This document shows, in pieces, positions 11,501 to 20,544 of a stretch of DNA of 64,000 bases (the stretch's first letter is position 1; each line of letters begins with the position of its first letter). The notes under the pieces were generated by a model. It had not been told where the DNA came from. It did no database searches and saw nothing but the letters and a program-made list of their open reading frames with translations. The DNA is from Oegoconia quadripuncta (Eukaryota > Arthropoda > Insecta > Lepidoptera > Autostichidae): contig OX438760.1 of assembly GCA_949316235.1 (NCBI GenBank), positions 5,706,501 to 5,770,500 of the forward strand, read 5' to 3'. Made by a program: the position numbers and the translations under genes.

Positions 11501-14500
11501 TAAGTACGCTATTGTACTCACACTTTATACCTATGTAAAATTGAATGTATTTTCTTTTTGCTAAATAATTATTTATTCATTAAATAATTTACATACAAAT
11601 TTTTTTAACAATGACGACTCGCCGAAATTCATTCAACCTATTCATTTCACCAAACATTACAAAAGCAAAAGCATGTAAGAAGAAAATATTTCTAAATCGA
11701 CACATAAATATGGTGATGTCCGAAGTAAAGCCGATTAAGCCTCCATAATAAAATAACATACGAACTTCTCACTTTATCGGGATAAAAATTATCCTATGAT
11801 TCGATCCAGAGTATTATCTACATATCAAACATCCAAATCCGTTCATCCGTTTCGCCGTGATTGAGCAACAAACAAACAAACATCCCAGCTTTATTAGATT
11901 ATTTACAAAAAAAATGTATTTGTGTAGTTTATCAACTATCTGGTATCCAAAATACAAACCTAGTTGCTTAGTGTGCAACTAGATGGCGCTGTGTATATGT
12001 GCAAAGATATTTATTTATTATTTTTGCCTTTTATTTTCCCCTCACACCAATACGGATTTTTACTCTGTACTTGATGATGATGATAAAAAAAAATGGAAAT
12101 TGGATTCGTCCAAGTGATTCTGTCATTTGTAGATTCTGTCAAGTTTTTTATTTTATGGTATTTAATTCGATCAATCAACCATCTTCCCTTCCTCACCAAT
12201 AGGGATTTCATGATGAAAACAAAACCAAAGTCTGGGAATTAAACTCTAAGTGATTGTGATATTTGTAAGAACTGACATCTGTAGAATCTGACATTTGTAA
12301 AATCTGATGTTTGTTGCCTCATATAAAAACGACAAAATTATTTTACTCAAGATGGTATATTGGACGGCAAAATGTCAAGGAAATTATTGGCGATTTTTTG
12401 AGTATAAATTTTTTTTTTTGTCATATTTGATACATAGTTTTTTAATAGAAATCACCAATATACATGTATTTCATAAATAATTTATTTTGATTATAATTAA
12501 AAAAAAATCATGATTTTTGCCAACCTTCCAACTCCATGAAGAACTGAATATTATCTATGATATAGATAATAGTATACATCAAATATATTAGTTATCTCCT
12601 ACATAGTCCTATGGGACTGTGCATTTAGACAGCATACACTTGGCTTTCCTAGACTTATTTTCATGGATACATAGATAATAATTTTTAACGGCATTGTCAT
12701 GAACTCATGATAGTGGCAGATTTAGTCTTATCTTGACTTAGACTTAATGTCCTATGCTAACAAGTATTATAGTGAAGTATAACCAACATTGTAATCCAGG
12801 ATTACCAGCAAGAGTTCTCAAAGACATCAGCTCGAGTTAGTGCTCGGCGCGAACGGGAGGAGCTTTTACGGGGTGGCAGTCCTACGCCTCCAACCGCCGG
12901 CCTCAGCCGCCGCGACCAATACTCCAAGGAGGCTAACCATTTGCACAGGTTGGCGATCGTTTGTGATCTCTATAATACAAAACAATACAAATACACTTTA
13001 TTGTACAAAAGGAGAACATACATTTACATTTTACAAAACACAATACTGATAAGAGCACAATTAGGCGGCCTTATCACTAAAAGCGATCTCTTCAAAGCAA
13101 CCTTTGGGTGTAGGCAGGTTGTGCAAAATACGGATGCAGCGCGATAGCGCGAAATAGAAACAAATATCCTTGCTTTATGTGATCTGTCTCGTGTTATTGC
13201 AGAGAGTTTAACCGCCTCCGTGGCTCAATGTAAACAACATTGGGCTTACGATTCGAAGGTCGCGGGTTCGATCCCCAGCGGGGTACATGTTTAAGTACTC
13301 GGTTTGGTTGGTGGTAGGGCATTTTAAATCTCCGCCTGGCTAGCTACCACCATCTTCTCTAAATCTGCCGCCAAGCAGCAATGTTAATAGCATTGTTATG
13401 TTCCGGTTGTCAGAGATAAGATAGCCAGTCCTCCAAGTGTGTTGGGGTTTCCGGGTCAGTACGCTTCCACCTTCGACCTCATCTTCAATTAACATCAGGT
13501 GTGATTGAGGTCAAGTGCCAACCCGTTGCGCATAAAAAAAAAAGTCTACAGGTCATGCTAGTCCAGCAGTAATGGCGGCTCTACACTCTCGGCTGAGTGC
13601 TCTCGCTAGGTTTGTCCCGGAATGTACACTCTCCTATAGTTCAGTTGCAATTGTAAACTCTAAGGGATGAATGAATTCACTTAAATTGATGCTGCTAACC
13701 TACTGTTGCTCTAAGGCCCGTATTTAGCGTAGATCTGCACTTGAGCATAGAAAGAGATGCCGCTATACAAGATACATAAAGCTGTCCCTTTTTAACTGTC
13801 CTCAAGCGGAGATCTCTGCTTGAGTAACATTCTGTATTCGTATTCGTTATACGTCTGAGTGCGCCTATTTTGCGTACGGGTGAATACTTAATACTTCCAC
13901 CCAAGCTCCTGAAGAAAGCCGTGCAACTTTGGGATATTGCCACAGGCTTCGGGGAGAGACTCCGGTGTTCCAAGATTGGTGGGTCGATGTGTGGCCACCT
14001 CCTCGCACTCTAAAAGCACGTGGGCGGCTGATTCCTCGGCATCCATGCACGCTCTGCACAGGGGTCTGTCTGTGACACCTATATTGAATAGATGTTTGTT
14101 GTAATGACCGTGACCTGTTAGTGTACCCGTGATCAAACAGCTGTGCCTTGGAGAGGCGCATAAGTTGTCGAGTTAGGCGCACACTCCGAGCTGGGATTGC
14201 CGCTCTAGTTTGTCTGGACATTCTGTAATACGGGCCTAAGTGCTATCATTATAAATGAAAAGATTAGAAGGCGCAACGTTCTCGCAAACCAAGCTAGTTC
14301 TTCTGACTCGGGCGCAATAAACCGACACGGGTTGTAGAGCGAGCGAAATACACAGAGACACTCGCGTTCGGCTTCTGTCGAAGTGTCTCGATGAGAGTAT
14401 TTTGCCACCATAAAATCTCGACATCGCCGGCCCGTAGAATCGTGTAAGAGCTGCCGCGACCAAGCCAATGACCATTGACTCAGGTTGGTGAGTGGTTTCT

Positions 14501-16959
14501 GATCAACGTATGTGACCAAGAAAAAATGGCTCATGTTGCTCAGAAACACACGTATGAAAATGCAGCAAGTAGTCACAAACTACGATGGACTGCGTCTTAC
14601 AAAATTTCCATATTTAACCGCCATTTTTAGTACCGCTTTTTAAGCTTAAAAGTGGCCCAGGATGAGTGGTTTTGGTTTTTCATTTTAACAGATTAGTTAG
14701 ATGACGTATTATAATTTGTCAGTATGTGATTAGAACTTATATTGTTTATGGGTTTAGTCACCTATGACTAATGTGCTCTCTGGTCTCCAGTTCCCATATC
14801 CTGGTGGACGAGCAGATCAACATAGCGATGGAAGCACGCGAGCATCTAACCTCCCAGCGGCAGACCTTCAAGCGAATGCAGACCAGGTTCAACGACATCA
14901 CCAACAGGTCAGCTGGTGTTTTATAAAGGCTCAAACCACAAACAAAAATGACTATAATACGGGTTCCGTATCTAAAGGGTGCTGACGTGGCTAGAACTAA
15001 GCCTACACACCATCTGTCTGTCAGCTTCGCCCATAATTGGTAGCAAGATGTATGTCTTACAAAAACAAACGATTTAACGACAAATAAATCCATAGATGTT
15101 ACTTACAAGTAAAATTAATTGAAAGTTGTGTTAGTAGGACTATAACTAGAGAATACTAAAACGACGAGGCTCTGCGACAACAGCCGCATGTAGCCTCATC
15201 CACCGCGCCCACCGCGGCCAGTCCCAGCGCTGGGTTAACACGCTCAAGATGCCGTTCGTGCTGGCACGAACACGATTTAGTAGAGAGGCGCTAAGCTTTC
15301 TCATAATTGAAAAAAAAATTACTTACTATGATCTCTATCATGATAGCCATGGCAAATAATAAAAGGTTCAAGAAATCGAAGATTTTCTGTTCCAGCTTTA
15401 TTTTGAAAACGATAACCATTGCTGAGCATTAACTCGTTAATGCGTTAATCGTTAATTAACGAAGTTAACATTTCGACTAACGGATTAACTTGTAGGTTAA
15501 CTTGTTGGTTAACTTTAAAAACTTCCGTTATATTTCCCCAAGTCCGTTAATCATTAATCCAGTTTCCTACTATTTACCGAAAAGATACCGCACGCACTAA
15601 ATTACACACTCCAATTATACACGTCTTATTTTTGCTCCTAACCTGTTAACTTCCAGAACCCAAATCAACAGTTTTTATAAGTAGATCACTAACGCAATAT
15701 AAAAAATGCAAATTTTATCTCGTGTTAACGTTCATCATTCATTCATCATCTGATTTAAGAGCCATGCTCTTGTCGGTGGCGATTTTTCCATATCTCTCTG
15801 CTCTCCGCCTTCCTCTTGACCTCCTGATACGACACGACGTTCAACTTCTCTTTTATTTGCTGCATGTAGCTTATTAACATTAACTCGCGTAAAATCTTCC
15901 GAAATCCATTGCTTTAATGTTTAACGAGATTAATTTTTTTAGTAACGGATTGGCGATTAACGAAGTTAATTATTTGTTTAACGGTGCCCGGCTATGACCA
16001 TAACATATTCCAGACCTTGGTCTGATTCTATTGCATAAAGCTCTGTAGCACAAGAATAAATAACCGAACGGAATAAAAGCTTCCTTCGAGAGCCCAAAAT
16101 TCTTACCTAATATCATAGGGCTGTCACTCAGTTATTTAAAATAAAAACGTGTGGTTTTGAAAAACGAAAATGGTTATTAATGTTTGTTTAAAATTAAGTT
16201 CATTACATATTACAAGCTTTTATTTAACTTCACATGTATGTATGTTTAGAGATTTTGCAAACTAAAGAATCAATTCCTCTAAATTTGAAACTTTGAAATG
16301 GAAAGGACATTGAAATTTTGCGTGCTTGTTGAGGTCTGTTGATATTAAACTAAAATGATAGAATTAATAAGAGATGAAATGCTACCTTTTTAACCTATTT
16401 TTTTTATGTTTGTGACCAGCCCAACATTGTCCTCTCTTACATAAGATACTACAGGCTATGTATTGACTGGTGGTAGGGCATTTTAAATGTCCGCCTGGCT
16501 TGCTACCGCCATCGTATTTAAATCTGCCGCCAAGCAGCAATGTTAATAGCAATGTTGTATTCCGGTTGTCAGAGATAAGATAGCCAGTCCCTAAAAATAA
16601 GTTGAGGTTTCCACATGTGCATGGGAGTACGTTTCCACCTTCGGCCTCATCTTCACTTAACATCAGGTGTGATTGAGGTTAAAGTACGAACAGCATAAAA
16701 AACAATCGTTTCATAAAAGATCGAACCCGCGATCTCCGAATCGTAAACCCAATGTTGTTTACATTGAGCCATGGTGGCGGTTAATTGTATTCTCATTTAC
16801 CATATTATACTTAATAGCATGCACTTGTGTTTCCCTAGATTCCCGATGCTAAACAGCCTGATGTACCGGATTAACGCGCGCAAACGCCGCGACTCTCTTA
16901 TCATCGGCCTAGTGGTAGCAGTCTGCACGTTTCTACTGCTGCTGTACGCGTTTCATTGA
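8538..16959 (+). CDS. Gos28: Golgi SNAP receptor complex member 1 (GOS28, Qb-SNARE), complete
   Basis: Golgi v-SNARE for ER-Golgi and intra-Golgi vesicle fusion, C-terminally anchored. Exons: 8538-8568, 8924-9099, 10820-10909, 12800-12948, 14791-14907, 16839-16959 (684 nt, 227 codons plus stop); every intron is GT-AG and phases join without a break. Diagnostic stretches: MSALTGSSWEELRKQARLLE at the N-terminus; LSSINDKMAEL and MHTIKRHREIL in exon 3; REREELLRG in exon 4; SNARE motif about residues 149-205 (DEQINIAMEAREHLTSQR; Q171 is the likely zero-layer residue, inferred); then RINARKRRDSLI and a membrane segment at 208-226 ending LLLLYAFH. Length fits the family (about 230-250 residues). Introns hold three SINE S1 copies and two MITEs. 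Polyadenylation signal at 17172-17177. Confidence 0.95.
9121..10289. other. Gos28 intron 2, plain AT-rich part
   Basis: No repeat or exon recognised. There is a short imperfect direct repeat, AGTATAGGTATTTAGTTA, at about 9848-9882. Confidence 0.45.
10290..10620 (+). repeat. SINE S1, full length, Gos28 intron 2
   Basis: Head CGTGGCTCAATGTAAACAAC plus B box GGTTGCGGGTTCGATTCTC. Body includes GGTGGTAGGGCATTTTAAAT, CTGCCGCCAAGCAGCAATG, GTTCCGGTTGTCAGAGATAA and CCACCTTCGACCTCATCTTC; ends in an A run. Same strand as the host gene. Confidence 0.85.
11040..11215 (+). repeat. Non-LTR retrotransposon ORF2 C-terminal fragment
   Basis: The plus frame ends TVAKYQKRLEKHPNELATQL then RRLKR-like NKRLKRKD and a stop. 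This layout (KY-x3-L-x2-HPN-x-LA, then RLKR) is typical of the C-terminus of jockey-group ORF2. Sits in Gos28 intron 3. Confidence 0.55.
11902..12015 (+). repeat. SINE S2b, 3' fragment
   Basis: Contains TATCAACTATCTGGTATCC and CAACTAGATGGCGCTGTGT, which match the 3' half of the S2b copies at 29337-29600 and 44381-44640. The tRNA head is lost. Confidence 0.7.
12030..12320 (+). repeat. Diverged tandem duplication in Gos28 intron 3
   Basis: Two adjacent blocks (about 12030-12160 and 12180-12320) repeat the order CCTCAC-CCAATA-GGATTT, TGATGA, AAGTGATT-TG, then ATTTGTAGA-TCTG. About 30% diverged and no coding content. Confidence 0.45.
13209..13544 (+). repeat. SINE S1, full length, Gos28 intron 4
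   Basis: Best-preserved S1 copy: head CCGCCTCCGTGGCTCAATGT, B box GTCGCGGGTTCGATCCCC, complete body, terminal CATAAAAAAAAAA. Useful as the reference for the family in this window. Confidence 0.88.
13715..14236. mobile_element. PIF/Harbinger-like MITE containing a LINE fragment
   Basis: The ends are inverted: GGCCCGTATT at 13715 and AATACGGGCC ending at 14236, flanked on both sides by TAA (13712-13714 and 14237-14239), the 3-bp TWA target site of PIF/Harbinger elements. The middle carries a minus-strand LINE piece (see 13850-14220). Lies in Gos28 intron 4. Confidence 0.65.
13850..14220 (-). pseudogene. LINE ORF2 C-terminal fragment (zinc-knuckle-like tail)
   Basis: The minus frame at 14136-13888 reads LTGHGHYNKHLFNIGVTD, then LCRACMDAEES-AHVLLECEEV, giving a C-x2-C...H-x4-C pattern common after the RNase H region of lepidopteran I/R1-group LINEs. 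Upstream residues (RLTRQLMRLSK) are in another frame, so at least one frameshift. A sister fragment on the plus strand is at 34405-34700. Confidence 0.65.
14240..14580. other. Gos28 intron 4, moderately GC-rich stretch
   Basis: Overlapping minus-strand frames (79 and 123 codons) with no recognisable domain. The composition differs from the AT-rich flanks, so a decayed repeat is likely; nothing supports a gene. Confidence 0.35.
15420..15993. mobile_element. hAT-like MITE with dense TTAACG motifs
   Basis: Left end TGCTGAGCATTAACTCGTTAA, right end (reverse complement) AGCCGGGCACCGTTAAAC, flanked by 8-bp near-duplicates ATAACCAT (15412-15419) and ATGACCAT (15994-16001). GTTAA/TTAAC words crowd both terminal regions. 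It is 574 bp with no transposase frame. In Gos28 intron 5. Confidence 0.6.
16465..16784. repeat. SINE S1 with inverted head
   Basis: 16465-16702 is S1 body in plus orientation (GGTGGTAGGGCATTTTAAAT through CATAAAAAA). 16719-16784 is the S1 tRNA-like head in minus orientation (GATCGAACCCGCGATC ... ACATTGAGCCATGGTGGCGG). The two halves are tail-to-head inverted. It lies about 55 bp upstream of the last Gos28 exon. Confidence 0.8.
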
Positions 16960-17171
16960 CTGCTGTGATCCTGTGATATATGTGCGTGTTATTTATAAGC
17001 TGTCAATGGAAAGGGCCAGAGATATAGGGTGTTGGTAAATAGGAATAGTCATGAATAGGTAGGTATCTGTACAAAAAAATTGAACTTGTTTTGCAGATTT
17101 TTGTTCTATAGAAGTAAAAAAAAACAAGATTTTATAAGTAGATGTGAATATATGTATTCTTCTTAAAACGT

Positions 17172-17181
17172 AATAAATAAA
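17172..17181 (+). terminator. Gos28 polyadenylation signal
   Basis: Two overlapping AATAAA hexamers (AATAAATAAA) about 210 bp after the stop codon. They are the first such signals downstream on the coding strand. Confidence 0.6.
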
Positions 17182-17990
17182 TTTGAAAACTCAAGCGCTT
17201 ATTAAAGTTAAAGTGGCTAGATAGATAGATAGAAGCTCAGACCTTGGGAGTAGTGTGACCTGGTTGTGATATCGCGGTTATTTCGTATTTAAACTAATTC
17301 TTTTTATCAGACGGTCCCAGAAAAGAGCGTAATGTATCGGGTGTATGTTGATTTCTATGTGACTGTAGCCTAAACAGCTTGATAGATTTTGAAGTGCATT
17401 GTACCTAATCTAATTAGGCAAGATACATTTTATGATAAAACCACCAACCCGCGGGTTTTTTGATTTTTATAATCTTATATTGCTCTTATTTGAAACTGTA
17501 ATAATAATTTTTGGAGAACGTTTCCGAATCGATCCATTGAAATACTCTTTTCTTTCTATGGAACCCGAGATATCTTTGGCTGCTTTTATTGAGGCTTACC
17601 TACTAAATGTTGATTATTGTTATAAACTATAAGTCATGTCATGTAAAAAGAGCTGATGATGATTCGAAGTCGGATCGAATATGTCCGACTGATCCTCAAA
17701 TCGCCCTGGAATACAGATGATGGGTTCAAGTCGAACGCAGTCAACTTATTTGCGAAGTCGAATGATTAGTATCATTCGAAGTCGCGCATCAGTAATAAAT
17801 CGTTTACTGCGCAGCTGAACTGTTAGCGCTCTTTTTACGTGACACGACTTACTAATATATGTAGTGAGGTGAAATGAGAAAGTGTAATAGCAAATCAACG
17901 CAAAGACTGTCCTATTCGTGAACTACCTAGATATATTTTTGTTAGTAGCAACCCTTGTTTTCATGAACCGCAGAATGGCGGACTAAGGCC
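17182..17990. other. Intergenic, no gene seen
   Basis: The plus-strand 66-codon frame at 17432-17632 has no motif. 17650-17830 repeats ATTCGAAGTCG and TCGAATG words in both orientations, possibly an eroded MITE. Confidence 0.4.
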
Positions 17991-17996
17991 CGTATT

Positions 17997-18316
17997 AATA
18001 AACCAATCTCAATACAAGTCTTGTGGCTGTATCACCCGAGAAGTTGACGCTATCTCAAACTCCGTGCTAATTTATAAACCAACCTTGAGGTCTACTCAGC
18101 TGAGATCACTTCTCAAGTATCTGCCTCAGCGGCGAATGAATGATAGTCTTGAGTTTCATTTATTAATACGTGAAACTCGGCGCACCTCTCAAGTGAGTAC
18201 TGCTTGAGTATTCACGTGCTTTTCAGGTCTCAAGTTAGGTTTATTAATCAACACGTTTACTTGAGACCGCTCACAAGACTATTCTCAATCTTGAGAATGG
18301 TTTATTAATACGAGCC
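17997..18316. mobile_element. PIF/Harbinger-like MITE, complete
   Basis: Terminal inverted repeats GGCCCGTATTAATAAACC and (reverse complement of the right end) GGCTCGTATTAATAAACC, flanked by TAA at 17994-17996 and 18317-18319. The interior is rich in CTCAAGT and TCTCAAG words. 320 bp, no coding capacity. Confidence 0.75.
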
Positions 18317-18320
18317 TAAG

Positions 18321-19190
18321 TTAGGAACTTGAATGTCGAATAGCATAAACATTAATGATATTTTGAGATCCACGAGCTGTAATGATGGTCGAAATATCTC
18401 AATAATTTTGGTAAAAGGTATCAACTAGGTGTTGAGTGTTCGACAATTTTTAATCTGGTCTTGCCATTCTAACGTTGATTTATCGCCTACTATATCAAAA
18501 TAGGCTGCAATTTTACTGTTTCTAAAGCTTGTAGTTACGAAGTCGCAAATTAGACATGTTAATAAGTACAGTGGTGTACAAAAGCGCATATCCAGCGCTC
18601 AAAGATTAAGATGTCTTTGAATTTGTAACAGAATCATTTTTAATTCATGTACAGTCAAACGGCTGCATAAGATTAGTACTGATACAATACATTCCCGTTC
18701 GTAAGATGGGAACGATAATAAGACTCGTTGGTCCTACCGTTTTGGAACGTACATGCTTCAAATACAATGATGCTCGATAAGTTTTAAATGGCTGGATATG
18801 CACTTATGAACGCGATTGTACTCACTTGTATTTATTGTAGAACTTGTAGAAGTATGCCGGCCACATCATTTACTAAATGTAATGTATGCGAACAATACGT
18901 GTTTCCATGTGGTCCTTCGGTGGGTATGCACATTTATTTATCACAAAGTCACACCAGCAAAAACAGTACACACACATTTAAAATTTTAAAATTAAACTTT
19001 AAAAATTATTTTTTTAAATCTTGATAAGTGCTATACCTACCAATTTTAATGAAGTGTTTACTTTTCTATATTTTTAACGGTTTACTAGAAATTTCTTTTT
19101 CCTCAATAATTATTAACAGAAGTCCGATTAAAAAAATAATTACTGATTTGTTGTTTTAGAATGCGACAAAGTGAGAGGTATGGTCAGGCC
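18321..19190. other. Intergenic AT-rich sequence
   Basis: No gene. The 78-codon frame at 18788-19024 shows scattered cysteines (CIYCRTC, CNVC) but not C2H2 or ZAD spacing, and has no exon context. Confidence 0.4.
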
Positions 19191-19195
19191 TTAGA

Positions 19196-19326
19196 TTATG
19201 TAACTTCATCGGTATCGTCATCGATTACGTTGACCAATGAGAAACCGTGAAATTGCCGAGTGGGCGATGAGCTAACCAATCACATGTCAGAACGTAACCG
19301 ATAACGATAACGATGAAGTTATGTAA
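19196..19326. mobile_element. Short MITE M2, complete copy
   Basis: Inverted ends of about 31 bp with few mismatches: ACTTCATCGGTATCGTCATC at left and GATAACGATAACGATGAAGT at right. Related pieces at 33408-33498 and 55988-56105 share AACCAATCACATGTCAGAACG or its complement. Confidence 0.6.
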
Positions 19327-19382
19327 TAGAACCCCTGATTAGCAATTGTTTGGAATTTTGATCCCAATATTAACGTATGTAC

Positions 19383-19798
19383 TAGTGATGCAACGGATCT
19401 CTATTTCTGTTTCCGCAAGTGCGGAAGTTCCGCGCGCTTTTCAACATTCGTTTCTGCTTCTGTTTCCGCTACTTTTATAACGGAGATACAATCGGAAGTT
19501 TACGACGGCTGAGAGTGAGTGTTAGGTGCAAAAGCGGCCAAATGACTTTTCATAAAATATAACTTACCACTACTTAATTTTGAATATTAATAAAATGATC
19601 AGTTGCAAAGTTTTCTATAGTAGATTTCTAATATATCTATTTCTAATCTAGATTTGGTGTATTTGATACATAATAAAGAAATATATTTGTAAATTTGTTT
19701 TTTTTTTCATATTATTTACACGTCCGTTTCTGCTAAAATTTACTTTTGACATCGGTTTCCGTTTCTGGTTCCGCTAAGACACTTCCGTTGCATCACTA
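19383..19798. mobile_element. hAT-like non-autonomous element
   Basis: 15-bp perfect inverted ends TAGTGATGCAACGGA / TCCGTTGCATCACTA, flanked by 8-bp near-duplicates GTATGTAC (19375-19382) and GTATATAC (19799-19806). 416 bp with many TTTCCG/CGGAA words and no transposase. The TIR and the 8-bp target site point to the hAT superfamily. Confidence 0.75.
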
Positions 19799-19807
19799 GT
19801 ATATACT

Positions 19808-20062
19808 TAACTAGGTCCGGGTTCGATTCCGAGCCAGCTCAGGTACCAATGAGTTTTTAAATTTAATTACTTATGTACATTTAGCCGGCTGCTCTGAAAT
19901 GGCGCAAGAAAACATCGTGAGGAAACCTGCATGCCTGAGAAATAAAAATTCAAAGGTATGTGAAGTCCCCAACCCGCATTGGGCATGCGTGGCTTTCTAT
20001 GGGCCATAGACATTATACGAGGGAAGGCCTATATCCCTGCAGTGGGTTGTTTACGGACTGAT
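19808..20062 (+). repeat. SINE S3, copy 2
   Basis: B box GGGTTCGATTCCGAG, then CATCGTGAGGAAACCTGCAT, GAAGTCCCCAACCCGCATTG, GGAAGGCCTATATCCCTGCA and a GATGATGATGA tail. It runs straight into an S2a head at 20069. Confidence 0.75.
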
Positions 20063-20068
20063 GATGAT

Positions 20069-20290
20069 GACCGATTGGTGGTGTGTTGTGGGTAGTCTTC
20101 CAACCCAATGATTACGGGTTCGAGTCTCGTCAGAGGTAGGTAAATGTTTGTGTGATGAATTCTAACATTACAGGTGTTTATATAAATATATTGTATATTT
20201 AGTATCCATAGTAGAGGCATTGCTTAGTTAGGGACTGGATAATTCATGTGAGTGTCCCAAATATGTATATCTCTTATTATCATAAAAAAA
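20069..20290 (+). repeat. SINE S2a, fused to S3
   Basis: Head GACCGATTGGTGGTGTGTTG, B-box-like GATTACGGGTTCGAGTCTCG, GTGTGATGAATTCTAACATT and AGGGACTGGATAATTCATGT, then an A run. Begins 6 bp after the end of S3. Confidence 0.7.
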
Positions 20291-20544
20291 ATATTAATTT
20301 GGTACTAAGATGAATGTGAGTTTATATTGATCCACTTATTTATGTACAGTCAGCTGCAGAGAAATATGACCATGTGGGTCGTTCCTCTGCAGCTAACTAT
20401 ACGTACCTTTTCGCTGAGTTTATTATTTTATTGATGCTGAGATGGTTTATGAATGTGAAAAGGAGGAAAATAATACATATTTTTTTATTAATTCTTTATT
20501 GTATAAGAAACAAACATACAGTCACATACGTATATTCACAGTCG

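Noticed and set aside
18788..19024. Cys-rich 78-codon frame as a zinc-finger exon
   Set aside because: Cysteine spacing fits neither C2H2 nor ZAD and there are no matching splice sites.
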